Source: Bacillota bacterium (GTDB lineage Bacteria; Bacillota; UBA4882; UBA8346). From it: a DNA stretch of 64,000 nucleotides. The position numbers and the translations under genes are program-made. The notes beneath the pieces were generated by a model. It saw only the letters and a program-made list of their open reading frames with translations. It searched no databases and was not told where the DNA came from. Where the stretch lies: assembly GCA_023429995.1 (NCBI GenBank), contig JAEZCE010000077.1, positions 1 to 64,000 on the forward strand, in the 5' to 3' direction. Positions 42,879 through 52,178 of this stretch are shown piece after piece. The first letter of the stretch is position 1. Each line of letters opens with the position of its first letter.

Positions 42879-44054
42879 TTACCGGGTTTCCCGAAGAAAT
42901 TTGAACAGGCGGGAGGTTCCATACACCTGGGGCGTGAGGCCAAAATATTCAAGGATGGTCGCGGCAATATCACCGAAGGTGGGGAGGGCGCCCAGATTGA
43001 CCCCGGGTTTCACATTCGGCCCCGCGATTACCCACGGCGTGCATTCCCGTGAATGATCCGTTGACGGCGTCGAAGGATCACATCCATGATCGGCGGTGAT
43101 CATGACCAGGTCGTCCTTTCTTAGGCCAGAGAGAATTTTCGGGAGTTTTTCGTCAAAAAGCGTCAGGGCTTTCGCGTAGCCGTCGACATCGTTTCTGTGC
43201 CCATACAGCATGTCGAAATCCACCAGATTGGTGAAGCACAGTCCGTCAAAGTCGCGCTGGGTCAGCCTGATGGTATCTTCGATTCCCTGGGTATTGCCAG
43301 AGGTCCGCATATATTCGCTGATGCCGCGGCCGGCAAAAATATCGTAAATTTTTCCCACGGCGATCACGTCTTTTTCCGCCGCCAGGAGTTGGTCCAACAT
43401 GGTAGGGGCAGGCGGTTCCAGGGAAAAGTCGTGCCGGTTGGAGGTACGAAGGAAATTTGGATACCGGCCCGTAAAGGGGCGGGCGATCACTCGGCCGACC
43501 GCATGAGTTCCTTTTAAGATTTCCCTGGCATCACGGCAATAGCGGTAAAGCTCTTCGGGAGAGACGACCTCTTCGTGGGCGGCGATCTGAAAGACGCTGT
43601 CGGCAGAAGTGTATACTATCAATGCGCCGGTCTTGATGTGTTCTTGGCCATAGTCGCGGATGACGTCGGTGCCCGAGTAAGGTTTGTTGCACAGTACGCC
43701 GCGGTCCGTCCGGCGCGAAAATTCGTCCAGCACTTCCCGGGGGAACCCGTTGGGATAGGTCGGCAGCGGACGGGGAGAATTGATACCGGCGATTTCCCAG
43801 TGGCCGATGGTTGTATCCTTGCCTTTCGAATGTTCAATCATGCGGGCAAAAGCCCCTTGGGGCGCCTTCTCGGCAGGGCGGCAGTCAACGCCGTCAATAT
43901 TAAAAAGGCCCAGTCTGCTCATATTGGGCATATTGAAGTAAGGACTTTGGGAAGCGGCGGCGAGGGTATCGCTTCCGGCATCCCCATATTCGGCGGCGTC
44001 GGGCCCATTACCGATCCCGCAGCTATCAAGGACAATTAAAAAAATCCTTCTCAT
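42879..44054 (-). CDS. deoB: Phosphopentomutase
   Basis: A 391-residue DeoB of the alkaline-phosphatase superfamily: FLIVLDSCGIGNGPDA (metal site), GYGDAGSDTLA-type AEYGDAGSDTLA, TTIGHWEIAG, GRVIARPF, NLVDFDMLYGHRND and MITADHGCDPS with metal ligands, ending near STDHSRE. It interconverts ribose (or deoxyribose) 1- and 5-phosphate in nucleoside catabolism. Convergent with udp and divergent from the Crp/Fnr gene. Normal length; start ATG behind AGGATG. Confidence 0.96.
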   Translation of the reverse strand: MRRIFLIVLDSCGIGNGPDAAEYGDAGSDTLAAASQSPYFNMPNMSRLGLFNIDGVDCRPAEKAPQGAFARMIEHSKGKDTTIGHWEIAGINSPRPLPTYPNGFPREVLDEFSRRTDRGVLCNKPYSGTDVIRDYGQEHIKTGALIVYTSADSVFQIAAHEEVVSPEELYRYCRDAREILKGTHAVGRVIARPFTGRYPNFLRTSNRHDFSLEPPAPTMLDQLLAAEKDVIAVGKIYDIFAGRGISEYMRTSGNTQGIEDTIRLTQRDFDGLCFTNLVDFDMLYGHRNDVDGYAKALTLFDEKLPKILSGLRKDDLVMITADHGCDPSTPSTDHSRECTPWVIAGPNVKPGVNLGALPTFGDIAATILEYFGLTPQVYGTSRLFKFLRETR

Positions 44055-44238
44055 GATGGTAGCATCCTTTCTTGATCTCCTGTATTATCCCTCTATTATA
44101 GCTTGGACATTTGCAGCCGGAAAGGACAAGTGTACCAAAGTTTCGGTTTTTTAGAATATCGCCGGAAATTTTTTTAGAAGTGGACAGTTGACCTTGCCCG
44201 AATTTAGCGGATGAATTATCTTGAAGAGGAGGATTTCC

Positions 44239-44979
44239 ATGGCTGACATTGTGTCAGATCTACAGTCCCTGGAGGAATCGGTGCGGGAAGAACTCTTAAG
44301 TCTGTTTCTTACCATGCCGGACAACCTTCGCCAATGCTGCCCCCTCCGCAACCTGAAAAAAGGCAGCATTCTCGCAGGTCCGTTGGACCCCAGCAATTTT
44401 GTATACGTGCTGATCCGCGGAAGCATCCGGACGGAGAATCGGGATTTGTCGGGAAACATTTTTGTGGTTGCCGACTTCACGGCCCCCGCGCTGTTCGGTG
44501 AATTCGAATTGATTGCCGGCTGCCCCTTTTACCGGGGGACGCTAATCGCTACGACGGATTGCCAGATCATAGCCATTGAACGGAAATCCTATCTTGACTG
44601 GGTCCAGGGAAATGGGGAAGTGCTTTTTCAGAGGGCCCGCGCGGTAACCCGCCAGCTACTGGAGCAGTGCAGCAAAGAGAGAAATTTTCTGTTGCAGCGT
44701 GGAACGGGAAGATTGATGCTCCTGCTGTGCCGGTACTATGAGCGGAATGCAAAAGGGGGAACCGTGCGTATTTGCGCCACCAGACAGGAAATAGCGGACG
44801 AAATCGGTACCAGTGTGAAAACCGTCAGCCGGGGACTTCAGCGCCTTAGCGAACGGGGACTGATACACCTTCAGGGCCGCGGAATCGCTATTTTCAGCGA
44901 AGATTATCAAAGTCTTCGGACACTGGTGGAAAAAGAACTCCTTTCCAATCCCTTTGAGAACGGAACTTTGGATTTTTAG
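44239..44979 (+). CDS. Crp/Fnr-family transcriptional regulator
   Basis: A 246-residue regulator. cNMP-binding-type beta barrel in the first 120 residues (FVYVLIRGSIRTENR, APALFGEFELI), a dimer helix, and a C-terminal helix-turn-helix (TRQEIADEIGTSVKTVSRGL). The cAMP-binding Arg-Ser pair of Crp is not evident; there is no N-terminal Fe-S cysteine cluster, although single cysteines (CCPL near 35) occur. It stands directly before yjjI/yjjW and is probably their activator. Start ATG at 44239 with GAGGAGG six bases upstream. Confidence 0.87.
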   Translation: MADIVSDLQSLEESVREELLSLFLTMPDNLRQCCPLRNLKKGSILAGPLDPSNFVYVLIRGSIRTENRDLSGNIFVVADFTAPALFGEFELIAGCPFYRGTLIATTDCQIIAIERKSYLDWVQGNGEVLFQRARAVTRQLLEQCSKERNFLLQRGTGRLMLLLCRYYERNAKGGTVRICATRQEIADEIGTSVKTVSRGLQRLSERGLIHLQGRGIAIFSEDYQSLRTLVEKELLSNPFENGTLDF

Positions 44980-45017
44980 ATTAATGTAGAACAATGAATA
45001 AGAGAAGGAGTACAAAA

Positions 45018-46514
45018 ATGGACCAGGTAATGGATCTGATAACGGCGCAACATCTCACCTACGATCAAAAGCTGTTACAACTGGCGCAAGCTGCGGAAAA
45101 TTCCGTAAATCCGCTGCAGGTTTCGGAGAAATTTCAGTATTATTTTAACAAAGGCGTCCTTTGCGATATGAACGAGGGGAAGGCCCCGTATAGGCCACGC
45201 TACATTCTGGCGGATTTCCAGAAATTTGTCCAAAACGGCAGTGAATTTATGCGTTTAAATCCGCCGCAGGATCTGGACGACCTGCTGACTTCCCTGTCTA
45301 TCCTGTATAGCCATATCCCTTCCGTGACAGGCCGCCCGGTATATGTAGGCAACCTGGACAAACTGATCGAACCATTTTTGGAGGGAATCTCCGAGCAAGA
45401 GGCCTCCAAAAAGCTGAAACATTTTCTGAATTTCATTGACCGCACCGTGGCCAACGGGTACTGTCACGCCAACCTGGGCCCGGAAGCAACCCGCGCCGGC
45501 CGGCTTATCCTGGAAGCGGAGCAAGAGTTACAAAATGCCGTTCCTAATTTCACTTTGAAATACGACCCTCATATAACACCGGACGATTTTGGCGAACAGG
45601 CTATCTTGACCGCGCTTTCCTGCGCAAACCCGGCTTTTTGCAATCACCGTCTACATAAGAAGACGTACAGCGGCGGCTATGGCATTGCCAGTTGTTTTAA
45701 TATCTTGCCGGTAGGGGGCGGTGGGTATTGCTTGTCCCGGGTAGTCCTGCCGCGATTGGCCGACCTTGCTTCCGGTACCGATCAGTTTATGAAGGAGCTT
45801 TTGCCCGAGGCCCTGCAGGCGCTGGGAGAATATATGAATGAACGGGTCCGCTTTATGGTGGAAACATCTCATTTCTTTGACACTTCCTTTCTGGTAAAAG
45901 AAGGCCTGGTGGACTCGGAACGGTTCGTGGGCATGTTCGGAGTAGCCGGATTATGTGAATGTGTAAACACACTGCTCAAGAACAACGGCGGGTTCCACTA
46001 TGGCCGTGACGAAGCAGCCAATGATCTCGGTGATCGCATCATGGAGGAAATACAGAATTTTGTAAGCAGTTTTCCGGCCGTATATTCGAAATTGACCGGC
46101 AACCGTTATCTCCTCCACGCCCAGGCTGGGCTGGCGCCTCAAAAGGGAGTGACTCCCGGCGTCCGTATCGTAGTCGGCGACGAACCGGGTAATTTAATGG
46201 ATCATATTCGCCACAGTGCGCGGTTCCACCGCTTCTTCCCCACCGGAGTCTCTGATATTTTTCCGGTCGACTCCACGGCGCGCGACAATCCTGCCGCTAT
46301 TTTGGACCTGGTGAAAGGGGCCTTTGCCATGGATGATAAATATTTAAGCTTCTATACCGCGGATAGTGACTTGATTCGGATCACTGGCTATCTGGCCAAG
46401 CGGAGTGAAATGGAAAAATTCAGTCAAGGCATCCCGGTATTGCAGGATACTTCCCATGGGGCGGTAAAAAATTATCTCAATAACCATGCTGCCGACAGAA
46501 AGGTGCGCTTTTAA
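45018..46514 (+). CDS. yjjI: YjjI-family glycyl radical enzyme
   Basis: A 498-residue protein I recognise as YjjI (DUF3029), a glycyl radical enzyme homologue. The radical site is in IRITGYLAKRSE, Gly457. Cys residues suitable for the thiyl radical occur in NPAFCNHRLH, GIASCFNILP and GGGYCLSR. Start ATG at 45018 behind AAGGAG. Its activase YjjW is next, with TAATG overlap. In E. coli yjjW-yjjI sits beside deoCABD; here it is beside deoB and udp-type genes, suggesting a conserved role in (deoxy)nucleoside breakdown. I know of no settled substrate. Oxygen-sensitive, so anaerobic use is expected. Confidence 0.88.
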   Translation: MDQVMDLITAQHLTYDQKLLQLAQAAENSVNPLQVSEKFQYYFNKGVLCDMNEGKAPYRPRYILADFQKFVQNGSEFMRLNPPQDLDDLLTSLSILYSHIPSVTGRPVYVGNLDKLIEPFLEGISEQEASKKLKHFLNFIDRTVANGYCHANLGPEATRAGRLILEAEQELQNAVPNFTLKYDPHITPDDFGEQAILTALSCANPAFCNHRLHKKTYSGGYGIASCFNILPVGGGGYCLSRVVLPRLADLASGTDQFMKELLPEALQALGEYMNERVRFMVETSHFFDTSFLVKEGLVDSERFVGMFGVAGLCECVNTLLKNNGGFHYGRDEAANDLGDRIMEEIQNFVSSFPAVYSKLTGNRYLLHAQAGLAPQKGVTPGVRIVVGDEPGNLMDHIRHSARFHRFFPTGVSDIFPVDSTARDNPAAILDLVKGAFAMDDKYLSFYTADSDLIRITGYLAKRSEMEKFSQGIPVLQDTSHGAVKNYLNNHAADRKVRF

Positions 46515-47350
46515 TGGCCCGCGCCCCGGTGAACAAAATCATTCCTTTCAGTATGGTTGACGGTCCGGGAAGCAGGACTTCCGTTTTTCTGCAGGGCTGC
46601 AATATTCACTGCGCTTACTGCCATAATCCCGAGACTCAGCAATTGTGTTGCAATTGCCTGACTTGTGTCACCGGTTGTCCTGCAAAAGCCCTTTCCGTGC
46701 AGAACGGCCAAGTGGTGTGGGAGGAGCAAAAATGCGTATCCTGCGATCATTGCCTTAAGATTTGTCCGCACTGCGCTTCGCCGCGCGTTCGGATGCTCGA
46801 TGCCCAGGAAGTCTTCAGGCGTGTAAAAGAAAATATCCCCTTTATCCGCGGCATCACGGTATCCGGAGGGGAATGTATGCTGTACCCGGAATTTTTAGGG
46901 GAGCTTTTTACCCGGGTGAAAAGAGCGGGACTGACTGCCTTGATCGACACCAACGGCACCCTGGATTTTCGCTCCTACCCTCAGCTAACCCGTTTGTGCG
47001 ACGGGGTGATGCTGGATGTAAAGAGTTGGGATCCGCAGACTTTTTCCGCGCTGACCGGGACAGGCAATGAAGTCGTCAAAGGAAACCTCCGCTATCTGGC
47101 GGCTGAAAACCGTCTGGCGGAAATCCGGATCGTCTGTTTGGATGAGTGGGTTGATGCTGAAGCCGTCATTAACGGCGTTGCCAAAACCCTTGGCGAAAAA
47201 ACCGCCCTGCAAAATCTCCGGCTGATCTCTTTCCGTCCTTTGGGTGTACGTGGCGTTCTCGAAAACACGCCGCCCCCATCCGAAGGCAGAATGCAGCAAC
47301 TACGGGAGCTGGCCGAAAAGTGCGGCTTCCGAAAAATCCGGATTACCTGA
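46514..47350 (+). CDS. yjjW: YjjW glycyl radical enzyme activase
   Basis: A 278-residue radical SAM activase. CNIHCAYC (about residues 29-36) binds the SAM cluster; two ferredoxin-like Cys sets follow (CCNCLTCVTGCP and CVSCDHCLKICPHC) as in other glycyl radical activases with auxiliary clusters; TVSGGECM is the SAM-contacting GGE motif. It would abstract hydrogen from Gly457 of YjjI. Overlap with yjjI by one base indicates coupling. A convergent terminator follows. Confidence 0.93.
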   Translation: MARAPVNKIIPFSMVDGPGSRTSVFLQGCNIHCAYCHNPETQQLCCNCLTCVTGCPAKALSVQNGQVVWEEQKCVSCDHCLKICPHCASPRVRMLDAQEVFRRVKENIPFIRGITVSGGECMLYPEFLGELFTRVKRAGLTALIDTNGTLDFRSYPQLTRLCDGVMLDVKSWDPQTFSALTGTGNEVVKGNLRYLAAENRLAEIRIVCLDEWVDAEAVINGVAKTLGEKTALQNLRLISFRPLGVRGVLENTPPPSEGRMQQLRELAEKCGFRKIRIT

Positions 47351-47399
47351 TCTGAAAACTTTCATTCTTTTCAATTCGAAACCTTTCATCCTGTAAATC

Positions 47400-47442
47400 C
47401 CGGATTAAGGCTGTTCCACAGTGGGGTCAATCCTTAATCCGG
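47400..47442. terminator. Bidirectional terminator between yjjW and the germination operon
   Basis: CCGGATTAAGG (47400-47410) and CCTTAATCCGG (47432-47442) pair perfectly around a 21-base loop. T-rich or A-rich stretches lie on either side, though not a perfect T run. Confidence 0.6.
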
Positions 47443-47462
47443 TTCAATCGGAAAGCAAAAAA

Positions 47463-47672
47463 TTAATATTTTAAATGAAAAATAAAGGCAATCATCCGGG
47501 AGGGGTTGGGCAGCTTTATGTCCAAGACTTCACAAACACAGAGAGCAAATCCAATCGCCAGGATGACGGAAGCGCTGATTAACTCCGGCCATTGCTTTTC
47601 CCGAACCAGTGTTGGAACTTCGTACCAAACGATACATGCAAATATCACAACGACAAAGAACACCTCAAACAT
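47463..47672 (-). CDS. Small two-helix membrane protein of the germinant receptor operon
   Basis: 69 residues with two membrane helices (FEVFFVVVIFACIVWYEV and ISASVILAIGFALCVCEVL). A GAGGGTAAC site precedes the ATG. Small proteins with two helices are often encoded with GerA-type operons (GerD/GerX-like roles); this one is last in the operon, 43 bases after the C subunit. Function unknown. Confidence 0.7.
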   Translation of the reverse strand: MFEVFFVVVIFACIVWYEVPTLVREKQWPELISASVILAIGFALCVCEVLDIKLPNPSRMIAFIFHLKY

Positions 47673-47715
47673 GTTACCCTCAGTTCCCGAAACTTTTAAA
47701 AAAACAAAGCTCTTT

Positions 47716-48927
47716 CTATAACGAATTGGTTGATCCCATGGTCAGGCCGATCCGCCGAATATGGGCTTCAACTTCAACTTTTACCGGCAATTTGCAAAAC
47801 TCCTCTTCCCAGTGGGGTTTTAGCTTTTTCCATAGTTTAGGATGCCAGCGGGAGATAAGATCGCCAAATCCAAAAACATCGCTGGCGAATTCCTTTTTTT
47901 GGGTTTTGGCGATCGCATGTTTCACTTCGTTTTCAATGGCCTTGGCATATTTGCGGTCAAGCTTTTTCATCATCTTGCCATCGGTAACAGCGGTTTTGGT
48001 CACAAAACTTTCTCCGCTTAACCTGCCTTCGGCTTCAATCATCACGGTTATATAAGGTTTTCCGTGCTTGATTTGAAGTTTTATTTTTTGGCTGGCTTCT
48101 TGATTGAGCACGGTAATTAAATTTTGCTTGCTGTTAACACCGGGGCATTTAAAGCTGAACATCCCTTCGCCCATTTCCCCCCACACCCAGAGCGTTCCTC
48201 TGGTTTCGACGCCGTTTAACCAACCAACCATTTTGGTATCTCGAAATACTGCGCTTCCCGATATCATTAACACTTCCTGCTCTCCGGAACCGCCGGCGTC
48301 CTTGGGCTCTTTCTCATCTTTAGAAGGCGATTGCGTTTCTATCCGGGCCAGGATCGGCTCTACGCCATCATCCGAAAGATCGAGCAGAAAATCATGGATA
48401 TCCGAAGGGTAAACCGTTTTGGAATGTTTGTAGGCGGTTTCCTGGATATTGGCTATGGCTATACCGGCCATTTTTTCGGTTAGATCTTTTACCTTAAGGA
48501 TATCTTTGGCCTTCCCGGGTGTAACCAATAAATGCATATCCCGGCGGAACACCCTTGGGCGATCCAGATAATCGATGATCGATTCCATTTTTTCTTGGGC
48601 AAATTTTGCGCTGACGATAATGGCCCGCATGTTATTCCAATATAATAAACGCGGCAAACGAGTGTATAAATCCCGTTCAGCCTCACCGAGGGTCGGCCCT
48701 GAACCCGTGACAATAAAAAAAGAATTTTTGCCGCCTCCTGCGCCTCCTTCGGATGAGGATGAAGCGGCATTGGCTATCTGCACCGAAAGGTCAATCTGGT
48801 TCGTTTTTTGCGCCAGGTCAATAGCCGCCGCCATTACGATGGAAAGATGATTGATTTCCTTTTGGCCCGCGCAGCCGGGTGAAAAAGAACAAAGTAAAAA
48901 TATTAAAATAAGTGTCGGGAATTTCAA
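47716..48927 (-). CDS. Ger(x)C-type spore germination lipoprotein
   Basis: A 403-residue protein with a lipoprotein signal (LLCSFSPGC, modified Cys about residue 19) and the GerAC fold: QKEINHLSIVMAAAID, RLPRLLYWNNMRAIIVS, RRDMHLLVTPGKAKDIL. GerC proteins are lipid-anchored outside the spore inner membrane and work with the A and B subunits as a nutrient receptor. It overlaps gerB by four bases. The region after about residue 190 has SPSKDEKEPKDAGGSGEQE, a hydrophilic insertion. Confidence 0.92.
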   Translation of the reverse strand: MKFPTLILIFLLCSFSPGCAGQKEINHLSIVMAAAIDLAQKTNQIDLSVQIANAASSSSEGGAGGGKNSFFIVTGSGPTLGEAERDLYTRLPRLLYWNNMRAIIVSAKFAQEKMESIIDYLDRPRVFRRDMHLLVTPGKAKDILKVKDLTEKMAGIAIANIQETAYKHSKTVYPSDIHDFLLDLSDDGVEPILARIETQSPSKDEKEPKDAGGSGEQEVLMISGSAVFRDTKMVGWLNGVETRGTLWVWGEMGEGMFSFKCPGVNSKQNLITVLNQEASQKIKLQIKHGKPYITVMIEAEGRLSGESFVTKTAVTDGKMMKKLDRKYAKAIENEVKHAIAKTQKKEFASDVFGFGDLISRWHPKLWKKLKPHWEEEFCKLPVKVEVEAHIRRIGLTMGSTNSL

Positions 48928-50021
48928 CTCATTTTTACTCCTTTGCGGCCAATGAAAGCAATCGTAAGCAAAATTAAAGGAATACCGAGTTCAATTGAGA
49001 GCGCATAGGGACTCCATATTTTTTTCAAAAAACCGACGAGCTCGGAAATATTTACGTGGATGATTAAAACCAGCGCTACGATAAGGGTGCCGATGGGTAA
49101 AACCAGGGATTGATAACGGGATAGCTGTAACCATTGACCGGTTGCCAACACGGTTATGTAATAACAAATGGTAATCTTGGTAAAGGCCCCGACAACCCAG
49201 ATTAACATAAAAACTGACTCTACCCGTTCGATGATATCGGTAATAATGATGTTCCGCGCGACCATGTAGTTAGGAAACAATAATCTGCCGGTCTGAAAAG
49301 CTCCGAAACATAAAATGGCAACCAGTACCGTCAGAGAAAAGAGGGAAGTTAAAATAAGAACTGCCGATAAACCGGTTCGCCGGGCCGATATTGTCTGGTT
49401 CATATAGGGTAGGAGAAAAGCTAAAACAAAGACTTCACCGATTCTGCCCGCAACGGGGAAAGAACCTTTTATGATAGGAAGGATCCCGTTAGCGAAGAAC
49501 GGCAGGATGCGGATGGGCTGGAATTCTTCGACTGCCATCAACAGCGAAAGGAGAAAGAAGCCGACGACTGAGGTAATCAGTATTCCGTTAAGTCGGCTGA
49601 TGACTTCTAAGCCTTGCAAAACCGCTAAAGCAGATACAAATAAAATGCTGGCAACGAGAACAAGGATTGGCATATCGTCCAGGAAAACCGAAAGCATGAA
49701 TTCGGTAAACTCTCTTGTGGTAAGTGCGGTTAAATAGAGAAAAAAGCCGATCAAGATCAATCCCACGAATTTGCCGGGAATTTTGCCCACAATATCTTCG
49801 CTGTATTCTATGATCGTTTTACCGGGAAATTTCCTGCCGAGAGCCACTATATTCAAAACTACCGCCACACCGATGATGGAAGCGATAATTACCGAAAGCC
49901 AGGCATCTTCTTTGGCTTCCGCCGCTGTAAATGCGGGGAGTGAAAATATTGAAGTGGGTAAAACTGTGGCGATCAGCAGCAACATCGCTTGGTGATCGGA
50001 AATTTTTCCGTTTTCCAACAT
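48924..50021 (-). CDS. GerB-type spore germination permease
   Basis: A 365-residue integral membrane protein of the APC superfamily's endospore germination family with about ten helices. It starts ISDHQAMLLLIATVLPTSI, as these proteins do. It binds the germinant (amino acid or sugar) in the inner spore membrane. GGAG site about 10 bases before the start; overlaps the C subunit gene. Confidence 0.92.
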   Translation of the reverse strand: MLENGKISDHQAMLLLIATVLPTSIFSLPAFTAAEAKEDAWLSVIIASIIGVAVVLNIVALGRKFPGKTIIEYSEDIVGKIPGKFVGLILIGFFLYLTALTTREFTEFMLSVFLDDMPILVLVASILFVSALAVLQGLEVISRLNGILITSVVGFFLLSLLMAVEEFQPIRILPFFANGILPIIKGSFPVAGRIGEVFVLAFLLPYMNQTISARRTGLSAVLILTSLFSLTVLVAILCFGAFQTGRLLFPNYMVARNIIITDIIERVESVFMLIWVVGAFTKITICYYITVLATGQWLQLSRYQSLVLPIGTLIVALVLIIHVNISELVGFLKKIWSPYALSIELGIPLILLTIAFIGRKGVKMS

Positions 50022-50111
50022 CGTCCGCTTCTCCTTATGGATTCAAATGGGTTCCCTTGGCTGTCTAGGCGCCTAAAAGGGAATGGGAATGATGAGTGTC
50101 GCCCCTCATCA

Positions 50112-51614
50112 TTATTCTTCAGACTGCTTCGGGTTGGCATCCTTCGCCCACCATGGAATTCTGAAGAACATTTCTTTGCTTTTGTGAGTGTTCCATGGCG
50201 CAACCGGGGTCAAATAGGGTACACCGAAAGAACGCAGCGAAACAAGGTGAATTAAGATTAGAATCAGTCCCAGTAACAAACCGTAAAGTCCGAGAAATGC
50301 GCTTAGAACCAATAAAGGAAAACGGAGCATCCGCAAAGTGAGGTTGGTGGTATATCCGGGTATCGCATAGGATGATAAAGCGGTAAAAGCCACTATAATC
50401 ACGACGGATGGGGAAATATATCCGGCTTTGACTGCGGCATCGCCCATAATCAAGCCACCCACAATGCTGATGGCGCTGCCGATGGGCCTTGGCAGACGCA
50501 CACCGACTTCGCGTACTACTTCAAAAGATATTTCCAATAACAAAATCTCGATAAAGGCGGGGAAAGGAATATTTTCGCGCGCCGCAGCAATGGTTAACAG
50601 CAACGGGGTAGGTATCAAGTCGGGGTGAAAAGTGCTGATAGCGACATAAATGGATGGTAAAGTCAGTAAAGCAACTAAACAGAGCATTCGGATCCAACGC
50701 AAAAATGTTCCGATGTAAAAATTTTCATAGAAATCCTCATTGGCTTGGAGGGATTCTAAAAACAGGTATGGTACGGTTAATACGAAGGGCGTATTGTCGG
50801 TCAGGATAGCCACTTTTCCCTCAACCAGAAGCGCGGCCACTTTATCCGGCCGTTCGGTTCGGCCGATCGTGTAAAATGGAGAAAGCGGGCTATCTTTGAT
50901 CAATTCTTCAATGTAGCCGCTTTCCAAGACTAAATCAATCTCGATTTTTTTTAATCTTCTGCGAAGTTCGGCAACGACTAATTCATCGGCTACTCCTTTG
51001 ATGTAAGCGATCATGACGGTATTTTCACTCAGATTACCGATGGCAAATGATTCCGTCTGTAAACGGGGACTCCGAATCCGCCTTCGGATTAACGCTATAT
51101 TCACTTTCAAGACTTCAGTGAAACCGTCGCGGGGACCTCTGATTACCGGTTCTATAATCGGTTCGCTAACGGACCTGGAGGGGATTTTGCCAGTACCGAC
51201 GATCAGCGCGGCAGAATGACCATCAATGAAGATGATTGTGTCGCCGCCCAAAAGAGAGTCGACCAGCTTTGAAAAATCCTTGCTTTCTTTTACTTCGGCG
51301 ATACTCATCACGGAGTCTTTGATTTTTAGGAAGGCATTGGCCGGGGTTAAATCGGTTTCTTTATGGAAGGGTTTAAAAATTCCCTCCGTGATTAACAATT
51401 GATCGGACATGCCATCCATCATGACAAGGGCGCAATCTACTTTTTCGTTAGCGCCGGCTTTATAGTTCCGTATTAAAATATTAGGGCAGTTACCCATGAT
51501 TTCTTTCAATTGATGAAGATTCTTTTCCAGGTCATTGTGCACCTGGATTTCAGCTGCAGTTTCAGTTTTTGTTTCTTCTTTATTCGTTGGTTTTTTGGAG
51601 ACTCTTTTTAGCAT
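50112..51614 (-). CDS. GerA-type spore germination protein
   Basis: A 500-residue A subunit: hydrophilic N-terminal domain of about 260 residues, then four or five membrane helices. Family segments: GDTIIFIDGHSAALIVGTG, SRSVSEPIIEPVIRGPRDGF, IRRRIRSPRLQTESF, FPAFIEILLLEISFEVVREVG and LPRPIGSAISIVGGLIMGDAAV. GerA, B and C form the germinant receptor that triggers spore germination. First gene of the operon; a forespore (sigma-G) promoter is expected upstream but I cannot identify one confidently. 90 bases before gerB. Confidence 0.95.
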   Translation of the reverse strand: MLKRVSKKPTNKEETKTETAAEIQVHNDLEKNLHQLKEIMGNCPNILIRNYKAGANEKVDCALVMMDGMSDQLLITEGIFKPFHKETDLTPANAFLKIKDSVMSIAEVKESKDFSKLVDSLLGGDTIIFIDGHSAALIVGTGKIPSRSVSEPIIEPVIRGPRDGFTEVLKVNIALIRRRIRSPRLQTESFAIGNLSENTVMIAYIKGVADELVVAELRRRLKKIEIDLVLESGYIEELIKDSPLSPFYTIGRTERPDKVAALLVEGKVAILTDNTPFVLTVPYLFLESLQANEDFYENFYIGTFLRWIRMLCLVALLTLPSIYVAISTFHPDLIPTPLLLTIAAARENIPFPAFIEILLLEISFEVVREVGVRLPRPIGSAISIVGGLIMGDAAVKAGYISPSVVIIVAFTALSSYAIPGYTTNLTLRMLRFPLLVLSAFLGLYGLLLGLILILIHLVSLRSFGVPYLTPVAPWNTHKSKEMFFRIPWWAKDANPKQSEE

Positions 51615-52178
51615 GGATATTCTTCCCAGGATTATTTTAAACGCATTATTTTCCCAAAAACCGTTTAAAAATGAAACCCTCTTTTGAATATTGTTCCAGA
51701 TATCTAAAAAGATATTCCCTTTTTAAAGATGACTGAAATCCTTATTTCTCTAATTGCAGGAATCCCTTAAAACAAATCATTCATCAAATGATAACAGATT
51801 TTTTCGAGTAAAATCAATATACCAGGAGGAAAAATTTCCTCGGGCTTGATTTTTTTGTACTCGATGGATACATTTACTTAAATTTCAATTAACGGGAACG
51901 ACATTGACTATATATCACAATATTTATACAATTATGAATGTAATCAATGGTTTTGGAGTTGAAAAACCGAGAACATCTCTTAAAATTGAGGGGTTATTGT
52001 TTGGGAGAATTTGAAAGAGTGAGGCTTTTGATATAAATTTTTGACACCGATGTCATATAGGCTAAAGTTTGGGGTTCCTTTCCGTAAAAAGGAATTTGCC
52101 TCAATGCCGCGGCCCGTTGAAATTAACCGCTGAAGCAATAAATACAATCAAAGTCAATAAAAAATAAAGGAGACCGAC
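51615..52178. other. Divergent control region
   Basis: No convincing gene. It lies between the minus-strand germinant receptor operon and the plus-strand unknown operon and holds the promoter/operator at 52041-52068. A possible 26-codon frame (51935) has no ribosome site. A hairpin TTCCTTT/AAAGGAA (52076-52095) lies in the leader of the second operon. Confidence 0.5.
52041..52068 (+). promoter_or_regulatory. Promoter with palindrome over the -35 box
   Basis: TTGACA (52041-52046), 16-base spacer and TAAAGT (52063-52068). The perfect inverted repeat TGACA-CCGA-TGTCA (52042-52055) overlaps the -35, a typical repressor site. It lies 110 bases before the first gene of the seven-gene operon. Confidence 0.6.

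Noticed and set aside
51615..51720. Sigma-G promoter of the germination operon
   Set aside because: A CATTTTTA-like -10 is present but no acceptable -35 at the right distance.
51935..52015. 26-codon plus-strand frame before the unknown operon, considered as a precursor peptide
   Set aside because: No ribosome site and no leader/core pattern; the operon's radical SAM gene has a strong site of its own.
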